Positions 1 to 7,101 of a DNA stretch of 33,433 bases are shown piece by piece. The stretch spans positions 1-33,433 of the forward strand of contig NZ_JAMBOE010000033.1 of NCBI RefSeq assembly GCF_023715465.1, written 5' to 3'. How positions within the stretch are numbered: the stretch's first letter is position 1; each line of letters opens with the position of its first letter. The notes beneath the pieces are model-generated. The model was not told the DNA's origin and searched no databases. It saw nothing but the letters and a program-made list of their open reading frames with translations. The stretch is from Paenibacillus macerans (GTDB taxonomy: Bacteria > Bacillota > Bacilli > Paenibacillales > Paenibacillaceae). Both the position numbers and the translations under genes were made by a program.

Positions 1-116
1 CCGTTTGCCGAAAAAGACAGTGTCTACTCCTCATTCCGACTCATGCCCTGTTTTACAAGGTAGCGAAATCCTGCGAATAAGTGAGTATTCGTGAGAAAAC
101 ACCTTAAATACGAGGG

Positions 117-334
117 ACGGACACAGATGACGTTATTTACCTCAAATTGCCCTGGATGAACTGATTTAGAGCGAAATAGGGTAGTTGGTGTCCGTTAGGC
201 TGGGAAATACCCGGGAAATGGGAGGATAAGGTCGCTGGTGTCCGTTAGAGCAGCGCCCAAAGTTTAGGAAGAGCCTCCAATCGCTCCAAAGTAGAAGTCA
301 GAGCCATTAAAGGACGCCGGCAGGCGTTTTTTTT
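117..334 (+). repeat. Family A intergenic repeat, copy 1 (lacks the outer 5' arm)
   Basis: This stretch is closely similar to 17251-17497 and 25646-25861, and part of it to 33168-33305 on the minus strand. An ACGGACAC arm at 117-124 is inverted against GTGTCCGT at 238-245 and against a second GTGTCCGT near 188-195. The 3' block (about 260-310) is nearly identical between copies 1 to 3. It ends in a short hairpin, ACGCC (314-318) with GGCGT (323-327), followed by a run of T, which resembles an intrinsic terminator. The outer 5' arm seen in copies 2 and 3 is not recognisable here. No ORF is shared by the copies. The function is unknown; it could be a MITE-like element or a structured RNA. Confidence 0.8.
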
Positions 335-460
335 ATGGGCTGCAGGGCAAGCTGAGGCAAGGCGCGGGCAAGGGGCTAACGAATGGGGCACGAAAGGGCA
401 AGGTCCATCCAGTACGGGCTCGGCAGGCTTTTTTTGGCGGACAGGTTTGCCGCCGTCACC

Positions 461-490
461 GTATGAACTGATGCGGCTCCACGCATACTA
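461..490 (+). promoter_or_regulatory. Sigma-G promoter of sspF
   Basis: GTATG at 461-465 and CATACTA at 484-490 are separated by 18 bases. This fits the sigma-G pattern GHATR-N18-CATWHTA completely. Genes of small acid-soluble spore proteins are classic forespore sigma-G targets, and the start codon of sspF is 41 bases downstream. Confidence 0.75.
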
Positions 491-530
491 ACCATGGTTC
501 CATATCCAAGACCCCAAAGGAGGGCTGACC

Positions 531-713
531 GTGTCGCGCAGAAGACGAAGCGTAATGTCGGAGGACCTGAAGGTCGAATTAGCCAAGGATCTGGGATTTT
601 ACGATACCGTGAAGCAGGAAGGCTGGGGCGGCATCAAGGCGAAGGATGCGGGAAATATGGTGAAGCGGGCGATTCAGCTCGCTGAACAGGCCGCAGCAAA
701 ACAGCAGCAATAG
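531..713 (+). CDS. sspF: Small acid-soluble spore protein SspF (alpha/beta-type SASP family)
   Basis: A 60-residue protein that coats DNA in the dormant spore, or is related to proteins that do. It reads SRRRRSVMSEDLKVELAKDLGFYDTV near the N-terminus and GWGGIKAKDAGNMVKRAI in the second half, which is the SspF pattern, and B. subtilis SspF is about the same length. The GTG start at 531 has a strong AAAGGAGGG site about 10 bases upstream. A longer-looking reading frame that starts at 494 is in another phase and has no family match. The tail is Gln/Ala-rich (EQAAAKQQQ). The gene stands alone, between a sigma-G promoter and a strong terminator, and lies directly upstream of ispE as in B. subtilis. 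The identification is firm; the DNA-binding role is family knowledge. Confidence 0.95.
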   Translation: MSRRRRSVMSEDLKVELAKDLGFYDTVKQEGWGGIKAKDAGNMVKRAIQLAEQAAAKQQQ

Positions 714-732
714 CAGCAATAATATTTGGCGG

Positions 733-766
733 ACGAAGCTTCCCTTACGGGAAGCTTCGTTTTTTT
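733..766 (+). terminator. Intrinsic terminator after sspF
   Basis: A perfect 12-bp stem (733-744 with 749-760), a TTAC loop and a T-run. It isolates the forespore gene from ispE. Confidence 0.9.
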
Positions 767-807
767 GCCGGGATGAAGTAAGATAGTGTAAGATGAATGT
801 TGATCTT

Positions 808-836
808 TTGTACATAGACGGACTGCGGAGTATTTT
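808..836 (+). promoter_or_regulatory. Possible sigma-A promoter of ispE
   Basis: TTGTAC at 808-813 and TATTTT at 831-836 are separated by 17 bases, about 45 bases before the ispE start. The -10 is weak, so this is only a candidate. Confidence 0.4.
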
Positions 837-881
837 TTAAAATAAAGAAACGGTAAGGATTGCTGAAGGTGGGTGAGGGCC

Positions 882-1736
882 TTGAAAATTTACGAGAAAG
901 CGCCGGCAAAAATCAACTTGATGCTCGACGTATTACATAAACGTCCGGACGGCTACCACGAGGTCGAGATGATCATGACGATGGTTGATCTCGCCGATCG
1001 GTTGGAAATGAGCGCCCTCCCGCGGGATACGATTATTATATCGAGCCAAGCCGGATATATTCCGCTCGATGAGAAGAACTTGGCCTTTCAGGCCGCCAAA
1101 CTGATCAAGGAACGGTATAACGTGCACAGCGGGGTGTATATCCATCTCGACAAAAAGATTCCGGTCGCGGCCGGTCTGGCCGGCGGAAGCAGCGATGCGG
1201 CGGCAACGCTGAGGGGGCTTAATCGGCTTTGGGGACTGAACATTTCTGCGGAAGAGCTGAAGAAGCTGGGGGCGGAGCTGGGATCGGACGTACCTTTTTG
1301 CGTGACGGGCGGAACGGCGCTGGCCACGGGGCGTGGAGAGGTGTTGACGCCTTTGCCGAACCCGCCGCAATGTTGGGTCGTTCTGGCGAAGCTGCCGATT
1401 AACGTATCTACGGCCGAGGTGTACGGACGGTACCGTAACGTACGGATCGAGAAGCATCCCTCGGCCGAGCGGATGCGGGCGGCCCTGGAAAGCCGGTCTT
1501 TTCCGGAGGTGTGCCGAGAGCTGGGCAACGTTCTGGAGAGCGTGACGCTGCACGCGCATCCCGAGGTCGCCCATTTGAAAGAAACGATGCTGCGCCTGGG
1601 GGCGGACGGCGTGCTGATGTCGGGAAGCGGTCCAACGGTGTTCGGGCTGGTCTCCAAAGAAGCGAAAGTGTCCCGTATTTATAACGGGCTGCGCGGGTTT
1701 TGCAAAGAGGTTTACGCGGTGCGTCTTCTGACCTGA
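882..1736 (+). CDS. ispE: 4-diphosphocytidyl-2-C-methyl-D-erythritol kinase IspE
   Basis: A GHMP-family kinase of the non-mevalonate (MEP) pathway. It phosphorylates the 2-hydroxyl of CDP-methylerythritol with ATP, in the cytoplasm. The N-terminus KAPAKINLMLDV, the ATP-binding loop PVAAGLAGGSSDAAA (about residues 94-108) and the C-terminal LMSGSGPTVFGL (about 244-255) are the three GHMP motifs. I prefer the TTG at 882 (284 residues). A GTG at 873 is in frame but abuts the AAGGTGG ribosome site at 866-872, whereas the TTG lies 9 bases from it, and the B. subtilis protein begins close to that point. Only 130 bases separate it from purR, which has its own promoter. The identification is firm and the start is likely. 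Confidence 0.95.
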   Translation: MKIYEKAPAKINLMLDVLHKRPDGYHEVEMIMTMVDLADRLEMSALPRDTIIISSQAGYIPLDEKNLAFQAAKLIKERYNVHSGVYIHLDKKIPVAAGLAGGSSDAAATLRGLNRLWGLNISAEELKKLGAELGSDVPFCVTGGTALATGRGEVLTPLPNPPQCWVVLAKLPINVSTAEVYGRYRNVRIEKHPSAERMRAALESRSFPEVCRELGNVLESVTLHAHPEVAHLKETMLRLGADGVLMSGSGPTVFGLVSKEAKVSRIYNGLRGFCKEVYAVRLLT

Positions 1737-1799
1737 TTGGTAACGGTTTGGTTCTTAAGCACGAAGCATTCCCACCCCACATGAAAACGCAGATCATGC

Positions 1800-1829
1800 T
1801 TGGACAAATCCGTACAAAAATGTTATAGT
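1800..1829 (+). promoter_or_regulatory. Sigma-A promoter of purR
   Basis: TTGGAC at 1800-1805 and TATAGT at 1824-1829 with an 18-base spacer, 38 bases upstream of the purR start. A PurBox-like sequence fills the spacer. Confidence 0.65.
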
Positions 1830-1850
1830 TTCAATAAAATATTCGGATTT
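1806..1850 (+). promoter_or_regulatory. Inverted pair of PurBox-like operators in front of purR
   Basis: The B. subtilis PurBox is AWWWCCGAACWWT. The + strand at 1806-1818 reads AAATCCGTACAAA (two mismatches). The - strand of 1838-1850 reads AAATCCGAATATT (one mismatch). The boxes face each other with 19 bases between them; B. subtilis pairs are inverted with a gap of about 16-17. The first lies between -35 and -10 and the second just after -10, which suits repression of purR by its own product. The match is by eye only. Confidence 0.5.
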
Positions 1851-1866
1851 TAGCGAGGGGTACTTC

Positions 1867-2706
1867 GTGAAAAAATTAAAAAGAAGCGCTCGTTTGGTGG
1901 AGATGACCCACTACTTATTGGCCCGGCCGCATCATCTGATTCCGCTGACGACCTTTGCCCAGCGGTACGGAGCCGCGAAATCGTCCATCAGCGAGGATTT
2001 GGGCATTATTAAAGAGGTATTTGAAGAAGAGGGGATCGGCGACTTGCTGACGCTGGCCGGAGCCGCCGGCGGCGTGAAATATATCCCGCGGGTGGGCCGC
2101 GAGCAGGCGCTTGTCTTTATCCGCGAGCTGTGCGACAAGCTCGCTCAGCCCGACCGCATTTTGCCGGGCGGTTATTTGTATATGTCCGACCTGCTCGGGC
2201 AGCCGGCTTTGATGAATGAGGCGGGCAAAATGTTCGCTACCGCGTTTGGCGATTTGGAGATCGACTGCATCATGACCGTGGAAACGAAAGGGATACCGCT
2301 CGCATACGCGACGGGCGCCGAGCTGAATCTGCCGGTCGTCCTGGTGCGAAGAGACCATCAGGTCACGGAAGGGTCGGCCGTAAGCATCAATTATGTGTCC
2401 GGATCGCACAAAAGCCTGCATACGATGACGTTGTCCCGCCGGGCGCTCAAAGAACATTCGCGCGTGCTGATCGTTGACGATTTCATGAAGGCCGGCGGCA
2501 CCATTCAGGGGATGGTCGACCTGCTGGATGAATTCAACGCGAAGGTTGCGGGCGTAGGCGTCCTGGTCGAATCGGGGGAAGTGGATTCCGAACAGCGGCT
2601 TCTGCGCGATTATGTGTCGCTGGCGACGCTTCGGGCGGTGGACGCGAAAGGCAAAGAAATCTCCGTGGAGCCTGGAAATTATTTTTCCAAATTCGGGGTA
2701 AGTTGA
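1867..2706 (+). CDS. purR: Purine operon repressor PurR (Bacillus type)
   Basis: A 279-residue transcription repressor of purine synthesis genes that senses PRPP, unrelated to E. coli PurR. The N-terminal winged helix (about residues 1-75) includes RYGAAKSSISEDL, which is almost identical to the family. The rest is a phosphoribosyltransferase-like domain with the PRPP loop VLIVDDFMKAGGT at about 200-212; this family binds PRPP but is not known to catalyse transfer. The start is GTG at 1867 behind GAGGGG. Its length is close to the 285 residues of B. subtilis PurR. It has its own promoter with PurBox-like sites, which points to autoregulation. In B. subtilis yabJ follows; here 174 bases without a gene lead straight to spoVG. 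Confidence 0.95.
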   Translation: MKKLKRSARLVEMTHYLLARPHHLIPLTTFAQRYGAAKSSISEDLGIIKEVFEEEGIGDLLTLAGAAGGVKYIPRVGREQALVFIRELCDKLAQPDRILPGGYLYMSDLLGQPALMNEAGKMFATAFGDLEIDCIMTVETKGIPLAYATGAELNLPVVLVRRDHQVTEGSAVSINYVSGSHKSLHTMTLSRRALKEHSRVLIVDDFMKAGGTIQGMVDLLDEFNAKVAGVGVLVESGEVDSEQRLLRDYVSLATLRAVDAKGKEISVEPGNYFSKFGVS

Positions 2707-2813
2707 AATCTGTCGATAAAACCGCAAAACCGAAAGTTTTGCGACGAAATGTGTCGAAAAGCCCGTCATATCAAAAAAAATCGAGATTTTAAGGCATTTT
2801 GTTCTCTAAAAAA

Positions 2814-2842
2814 AAAGGATTTCCGTTTGCTATGTGGAATAT
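2814..2842 (+). promoter_or_regulatory. Sigma-H promoter of spoVG
   Basis: AAAGGATTT at 2814-2822, 11 bases, then GTGGAATAT at 2834-2842. This fits the sigma-H consensus (RnAGGAWWW, 11-12 bases, RnnGAATWW) and resembles the well-known B. subtilis spoVG promoter. The A-tract just upstream is the kind of sequence AbrB binds in B. subtilis; that part is inference. Confidence 0.8.
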
Positions 2843-2880
2843 TACACCAAGTCTCTGATGGAAAAAGGTGGTGAACACAT

Positions 2881-3165
2881 ATGCAAATTACGGATGTAAG
2901 ACTCCGCCGAGTCAGCTCTGAAGGCAGAATGAAGGCCATAGCATCCATTACCATCGATAACGAGTTTGTCGTTCACGACATTCGCGTGATCGACGGGAAT
3001 AATGGAATGTTTGTAGCTATGCCGAGCAAGCGCACACCGGACGGGGAGTTCCGGGATATCGCGCATCCGATTTCCTCTGGCACTCGCGAGAAGATTCAAG
3101 CCGCTGTTTTGGCTGAATACGAACGTGCGGCCGACCAAGAGGAAGCTATTGAAGAAGGGGCGTAA
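2881..3165 (+). CDS. spoVG: SpoVG, RNA/DNA-binding sporulation and septation regulator
   Basis: A 94-residue protein with the full SpoVG signature: MQITDVRLRRV at the start, then ASITIDNEFVVHDIRVIDGNNGMFVAMPSKR and FRDIAHPI. The family binds nucleic acid and affects asymmetric septation, cortex formation and, in several Firmicutes, virulence or exoenzyme genes. The ATG at 2881 follows a GGTGGTG site at the usual distance. Compared with B. subtilis the C-terminus has a slightly different acidic tail (YERAADQEEAIEEGA). A sigma-H promoter stands directly upstream and a strong terminator follows, so it is probably a single-gene transcription unit. The identification is firm. Confidence 0.97.
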   Translation: MQITDVRLRRVSSEGRMKAIASITIDNEFVVHDIRVIDGNNGMFVAMPSKRTPDGEFRDIAHPISSGTREKIQAAVLAEYERAADQEEAIEEGA

Positions 3166-3202
3166 GTCGCATTTTTAATTCTTGACCAATTGGGGTTCGA
3201 GG

Positions 3203-3240
3203 AAAAGGGAGCCATGGGCACATGGCTCCCTTTTCTTTTT
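3203..3240 (+). terminator. Intrinsic terminator after spoVG
   Basis: A perfect 14-bp stem (3203-3216 with 3221-3234), a GGCA loop and a T-rich tail. Confidence 0.9.
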
Positions 3241-3314
3241 GCGGTAAATGAGATATATTCAGTAATGAGTTTAAGTGAGAGTTACTACCTCTTTGAGTGA
3301 AGGAGGCCAGGGCC

Positions 3315-4715
3315 TTGAAAAGATTAGCGATTGTTCTTGCCGCAGGTCAGGGGAAGCGCATGAAGTCCAAGCTTTATAAAGTGCTCCATCCTGTGTGCGG
3401 CAAACCGATGGTCGGGCATGTCTTAAACGCTGTGCAGCAGGCCGGCTGCGAACGAACCATCGTCGTTGTCGGCCATGGTGCCGAAGCGGTAAAATCATAC
3501 CTTGGATCATCGGCGGAGTACGTGCTGCAGGAGCAGCAGCTGGGAACCGGGCATGCGGTGAAGCAGGCAGGTCCGCAGCTCGCCGGAGAGGAAGGCACGA
3601 CCGTAGTGATTTGCGGCGATACCCCTCTGGTGACCGCGGAGACACTTGAAGCCCTGTTCGAACTTCATACCCGCAAGGGTGCAGCGGCTACCGTGCTCAC
3701 GGCCAAAATGGACAATCCTCAAGGATATGGCCGGGTGATCCGTGGAGAGAACGGTACGGTCGAGCGCATCGTCGAGCAGAAGGACTGCACGCCGGAAGAA
3801 GCAGCGGTACAGGAAATCAACACAGGCACTTATTGTTTTGATAATGCTAAATTGTTTGCCGCTTTGGAGAAAGTAACCAATGACAACGCGCAGCAGGAGT
3901 ATTACCTGACCGACGTCATCGGCATTTTGGTACAAGCCGGCGAAATTGTGGAAGGTTATGCGGCGCAGGACCACCGGGAATCGATTGGCGTCAATGACCG
4001 CGTTGCACTGGCCGAAGCGGAAGCGGTTATGCGCGAACGGATCGTTCGGCTGCATATGCTGGGCGGCGTCACGGTGATCGATCCGGCGTCGACTTATATC
4101 GGGGCTGATGTGACCATCGGTTCGGATACGGTGATTTATCCGGGAACCGTGCTTTCGGGGCGAACCGTCATCGGCGAAGATTGTGTGATCGGGCCGGCGT
4201 CCCAAATTGAGGATAGCGTGATTTATGACGGCGCGAAGGTGAAGCATTCGGTTCTAAGCCAGGCGGAAGTCGGCAAAGAAACGGCGGTGGGACCTTTCGC
4301 TTATTTGCGTCCGGGGGCTAAACTTGGGGCAAACGTCAAAGTGGGCGATTTCGTCGAGATCAAAAACGCGACCTTGGACGATGGAGCGAAAGTTTCACAT
4401 CTGAGTTATATCGGCGACGCCAAAGTCGGCAAAAACGTAAATATCGGCTGCGGCGCGATTACCGTCAATTACGATGGTTATAATAAATCCATTACGGAGA
4501 TTGAGGACGAAGCTTTTATCGGCAGCAACGTCAATCTGATTGCGCCGGTGAAGGTCGGGAAAGGCGCTTATGTGGTCGCCGGTTCGACCATTACGCATTC
4601 CGTCCCGGAAGGCGATTTGGCGATCGCAAGACAGCGTCAGGAAAACAAGTCGGGTTACGCCGAAAAAATCCGCGGCCGCGCAAAGGCCAAAAAACAGAAT
4701 AAGCAGGACTCTTAA
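3315..4715 (+). CDS. glmU: Bifunctional GlmU: GlcN-1-P acetyltransferase / GlcNAc-1-P uridyltransferase
   Basis: It makes UDP-GlcNAc for peptidoglycan and teichoic acids in two steps. The N-terminal uridyltransferase starts with LAAGQGKRMKSKLYKVLHPV (about residues 8-27). The C-terminal left-handed beta-helix (from about 250) carries repeated hexapeptides and the acetyltransferase region SHLSYIGDAKVG, whose His is near residue 362, matching catalytic His363 of E. coli. The TTG at 3315 gives 466 residues. It sits 8 bases after AAGGAGG at 3300-3306 and matches the N-terminus of B. subtilis GlmU. An in-frame GTG at 3297 lies before that ribosome site and is unlikely. prs follows after 151 bases with no obvious terminator between them. 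Confidence 0.96.
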   Translation: MKRLAIVLAAGQGKRMKSKLYKVLHPVCGKPMVGHVLNAVQQAGCERTIVVVGHGAEAVKSYLGSSAEYVLQEQQLGTGHAVKQAGPQLAGEEGTTVVICGDTPLVTAETLEALFELHTRKGAAATVLTAKMDNPQGYGRVIRGENGTVERIVEQKDCTPEEAAVQEINTGTYCFDNAKLFAALEKVTNDNAQQEYYLTDVIGILVQAGEIVEGYAAQDHRESIGVNDRVALAEAEAVMRERIVRLHMLGGVTVIDPASTYIGADVTIGSDTVIYPGTVLSGRTVIGEDCVIGPASQIEDSVIYDGAKVKHSVLSQAEVGKETAVGPFAYLRPGAKLGANVKVGDFVEIKNATLDDGAKVSHLSYIGDAKVGKNVNIGCGAITVNYDGYNKSITEIEDEAFIGSNVNLIAPVKVGKGAYVVAGSTITHSVPEGDLAIARQRQENKSGYAEKIRGRAKAKKQNKQDS

Positions 4716-4866
4716 GCCGTTTTATCATAGGATGTAGTAGCAATTGCCGGATTCAATGTTTCGGAATGTGGATGCAGTGACGATTTCTAATGACGGGGTA
4801 GCTCGAAGGCGGGTTCAGCGGTTTGATCCCTTTCGCTATCTACACAGCACGGAGGGTTTTAATTTT

Positions 4867-5820
4867 ATGACTTATTGTGATTCTAAATTAAAGATATTCA
4901 CCTGTAACTCCAATCCTAAGCTGGCGCATCAAATCGCGGATTATATCGGAATCCCGATGGGCGATTCGGACACGACCAGTTTTAGCGACGGCGAAATTCA
5001 GGTCAAGCTGTCCGAGAGTGTCCGGGGCTGCCACGTCTATGTCGTTCAATCGACGTGCGCTCCCGTCAACGACAATCTGATGGAGCTGCTCGTTATGGTG
5101 GATGCCTTGAAAAGAGCTTCAGCCAAAAGCATAAACGTGGTTATCCCATATTACGGTTATGCCCGCCAGGACCGGAAGGCCCGTTCGCGCGATCCGATTA
5201 CGGCTAAGCTGGTTGCCAATTTGATCGAGAAGGCCGGTGCTCACCGCGTTATTACGATGGACCTGCACGCCATGCAGATTCAAGGCTTCTTCGATATCCC
5301 GGTTGACCATATGCTTGGGGTGCCGATTTTGGCCCAGTATTTCCGCTCCAAACATATCCCGAATCCGGTCGTTGTGTCACCGGACCACGGCGGGGTGGTG
5401 CGTGCCCGCAAACTGGCGGATTTCCTGAACGCGCCGCTGGCAATCATTGATAAACGCCGTCCGGAGCCCAACGTCAGCGAAGTCATGAACATTATCGGGA
5501 ATATCGAAGGCAAAACGGCGATTCTCGTTGACGATATCATCGATACCGCCGGAACGATCGTGCTTGGCGCGAATGCGCTGAAGGAGGGCGGCGTGGAAGA
5601 GGTATACGCCTGCTGTACGCACCCCGTGTTGTCCGGTCCGGCGATGGAGCGGCTGGAGAATTCTCCGTTGAAAGAAGTTATTGTGACCGACACGATTCCG
5701 ATTACGCATCCCAATCCGACCAGCAAGCTGAAGGTGCTCTCCGTCGCTCCGCTTATGGGCGAAGCGATTATTCGCGTGCACGAGGAGCTGTCGATCAGCA
5801 AGCTGTTCGAGATCGAATAA
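4867..5820 (+). CDS. prs: Ribose-phosphate pyrophosphokinase Prs (PRPP synthetase)
   Basis: It makes PRPP from ribose 5-phosphate and ATP, the precursor of purines, pyrimidines, NAD, His and Trp, and the ligand of PurR encoded upstream. The ATG at 4867 follows GGAGGG by 10 bases and yields 317 residues, the same length as B. subtilis Prs. The open frame back to 4744 would add 41 residues with no family match and no ribosome site. Landmarks are YYGYARQDRKARSRDPITAK, DLHAMQIQGFFDIPVDH (about residue 131 onward) and the PRPP loop VDDIIDTAGTI (about 221-231). It is probably transcribed with glmU. The ctc gene that follows prs in B. subtilis is absent. Confidence 0.96.
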   Translation: MTYCDSKLKIFTCNSNPKLAHQIADYIGIPMGDSDTTSFSDGEIQVKLSESVRGCHVYVVQSTCAPVNDNLMELLVMVDALKRASAKSINVVIPYYGYARQDRKARSRDPITAKLVANLIEKAGAHRVITMDLHAMQIQGFFDIPVDHMLGVPILAQYFRSKHIPNPVVVSPDHGGVVRARKLADFLNAPLAIIDKRRPEPNVSEVMNIIGNIEGKTAILVDDIIDTAGTIVLGANALKEGGVEEVYACCTHPVLSGPAMERLENSPLKEVIVTDTIPITHPNPTSKLKVLSVAPLMGEAIIRVHEELSISKLFEIE

Positions 5821-5838
5821 GGTAAGGCTACTGCACAC

Positions 5839-5890
5839 AGGGGTTGCATCCTCCCGCCGGGGGGTGTAACCCCTATCGGCGTGTTTGCCG
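5839..5890 (+). other. Two adjacent hairpins in the prs-pth gap, function unclear
   Basis: 5839-5855 can pair with 5859-5874 as a long stem with a few G-U pairs around a tiny loop. A second small hairpin, CGGC/GCCG, follows at 5877-5890. No T-run follows either, so this is not a canonical terminator. It could protect or process mRNA or attenuate transcription in the 211-base gap where ctc lies in B. subtilis. Confidence 0.5.
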
Positions 5891-6031
5891 GGGGTGAGGG
5901 CGCAGCGCACAACGTTTGATTGGAAATGGAGGTCGATTCCCGCCAACCTATTGGATTTTTCCAATTGAAGGGCGGAGGAACGAGCCTTAAGGTGCTGCCA
6001 GTTGCCACAAATGTAGGAGGTATTGGAACAA

Positions 6032-6592
6032 ATGAAATGGATCGTAGGCCTCGGAAACCCGGGGAAACAATACGAGAAAACGAGACACAACATCGGTTTC
6101 ATGGCCGTGGATGAACTGGCGAGGCGGCACGGCATCGAGATCAAACAGAGCAAATGCAAGGCTTTGATCGGCGAAGGCGTGCTGCCGGGCGGCAAGGCCG
6201 TTTTGATCAAACCGATGACGTTCATGAACTTGTCCGGCGAGGCGGTTCGCGCCTATATGGATTATTACAAAGCGTCCCTGGAGGATATGATCGTCGTATA
6301 CGACGATCTCGATACCGAGATTGGACGCAACCGGCTGCGTTACCAGGGCAGTTCAGGCGGCCATAACGGAATTAAATCGATTATCCAGCATACCGGGACA
6401 CAGACGTTTAACCGGATACGAATGGGCATCTCCCGCCCGGAGCCCGGTTACGCGGTGGTGGACTATGTGCTTTCCGGGTTTGCCAAAAAGGAGCAGCCGC
6501 TGCTGCAGCAAGCGATCGAAGCGGCATGCGACGCGTTGGAGTACAGCTTGGACCACACGTTTGAGCAGACCATGGCCAAGTTTAACGGATAA
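6032..6592 (+). CDS. pth: Peptidyl-tRNA hydrolase Pth (SpoVC)
   Basis: It cleaves the ester bond of peptidyl-tRNAs that fall off ribosomes, recycling tRNA in the cytoplasm. In B. subtilis the gene is also known as spoVC. The 186-residue protein starts MKWIVGLGNPGKQYEKTRHNIGF, with catalytic His19. MTFMNLSGE, VVYDDLDTEIG and GGHNGIKSII complete the active-site motifs. I chose the ATG at 6032, 11 bases after TAGGAGG; the in-frame TTG at 6023 is only 2 bases from that site. fin follows 121 bases later without a terminator. The identification is firm. Confidence 0.96.
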   Translation: MKWIVGLGNPGKQYEKTRHNIGFMAVDELARRHGIEIKQSKCKALIGEGVLPGGKAVLIKPMTFMNLSGEAVRAYMDYYKASLEDMIVVYDDLDTEIGRNRLRYQGSSGGHNGIKSIIQHTGTQTFNRIRMGISRPEPGYAVVDYVLSGFAKKEQPLLQQAIEAACDALEYSLDHTFEQTMAKFNG

Positions 6593-6713
6593 AGCTTAAG
6601 GCGAGCGAGCCGGTTAGAAGCCAAATCGCGTCTTGCTGCCGTTCAGAATCAGGGCTAAAAGGAGTCAGTCTGGGGCATACTGGAGACATAATGAATCTTC
6701 AGGAGGCATATAG

Positions 6714-6944
6714 ATGGCTATAAATTATGTCTGCCGGCACTGCCGGACGGTGATTGGTAGAATAGAGGCCCCCCAGGTCACGGAAGCCCAATTAGGCTTT
6801 CATTCCTTGACCCCCGAGGAACGGCGAGATATAATAGCGTATGATTCGAATGGCGAAATGACGGTTCGGGTGATCTGCGATTACTGCAGGGAAGCGCTGG
6901 AGCAAAACCCGGAGCTGATGCTGCTCGCGAGTCCCTTGCAATGA
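6714..6944 (+). CDS. fin: Anti-sigma-F factor Fin (YabK)
   Basis: A 76-residue protein, exactly the length of B. subtilis Fin. Family work in B. subtilis shows that it antagonises sigma-F in the forespore and helps the change to sigma-G. Two CxxC pairs are visible, VCRHCRTVIG at the N-terminus and VICDYCREAL near residues 52-61, suitable for one zinc ion. The middle LGFHSLTPEERRDIIAYDSNGEM is the family core. The ATG at 6714 has AGGAGG 8 bases upstream. The position between pth and mfd is the same as in B. subtilis. I could not find a convincing sigma-F promoter. Confidence 0.92.
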   Translation: MAINYVCRHCRTVIGRIEAPQVTEAQLGFHSLTPEERRDIIAYDSNGEMTVRVICDYCREALEQNPELMLLASPLQ

Positions 6945-6997
6945 GCGGGGGCAAAGGCCGATGAAGAACGATAAATTTACCGGTTAAAGCGGTTATA

Positions 6998-7028
6998 GAG
7001 CCTTGGCACGTTTGCTGAGGCTCCTTTT
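6998..7028 (+). terminator. Intrinsic terminator after fin
   Basis: A 10-bp stem (6998-7007 with 7014-7023, two G-U pairs), loop ACGTTT, followed by CTTTTTGG. It separates fin from mfd. Confidence 0.75.
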
Positions 7029-7101
7029 TGGTTCGTGTAAATACATTGTCCTGCCCGGCCAGGTCAATAGATTGAATAAGCAGTAAGAGAGGTGCCACAC
7101 T

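Noticed and set aside
4744..4866. N-terminal extension of Prs by 41 residues
   Set aside because: There is no ribosome site at the TTG and no family similarity; the ATG at 4867 gives the standard 317 residues.
6640..6713. Sigma-F promoter of fin
   Set aside because: GGAGACATAA at 6682 resembles a -10, but no -35 is found at the right spacing.
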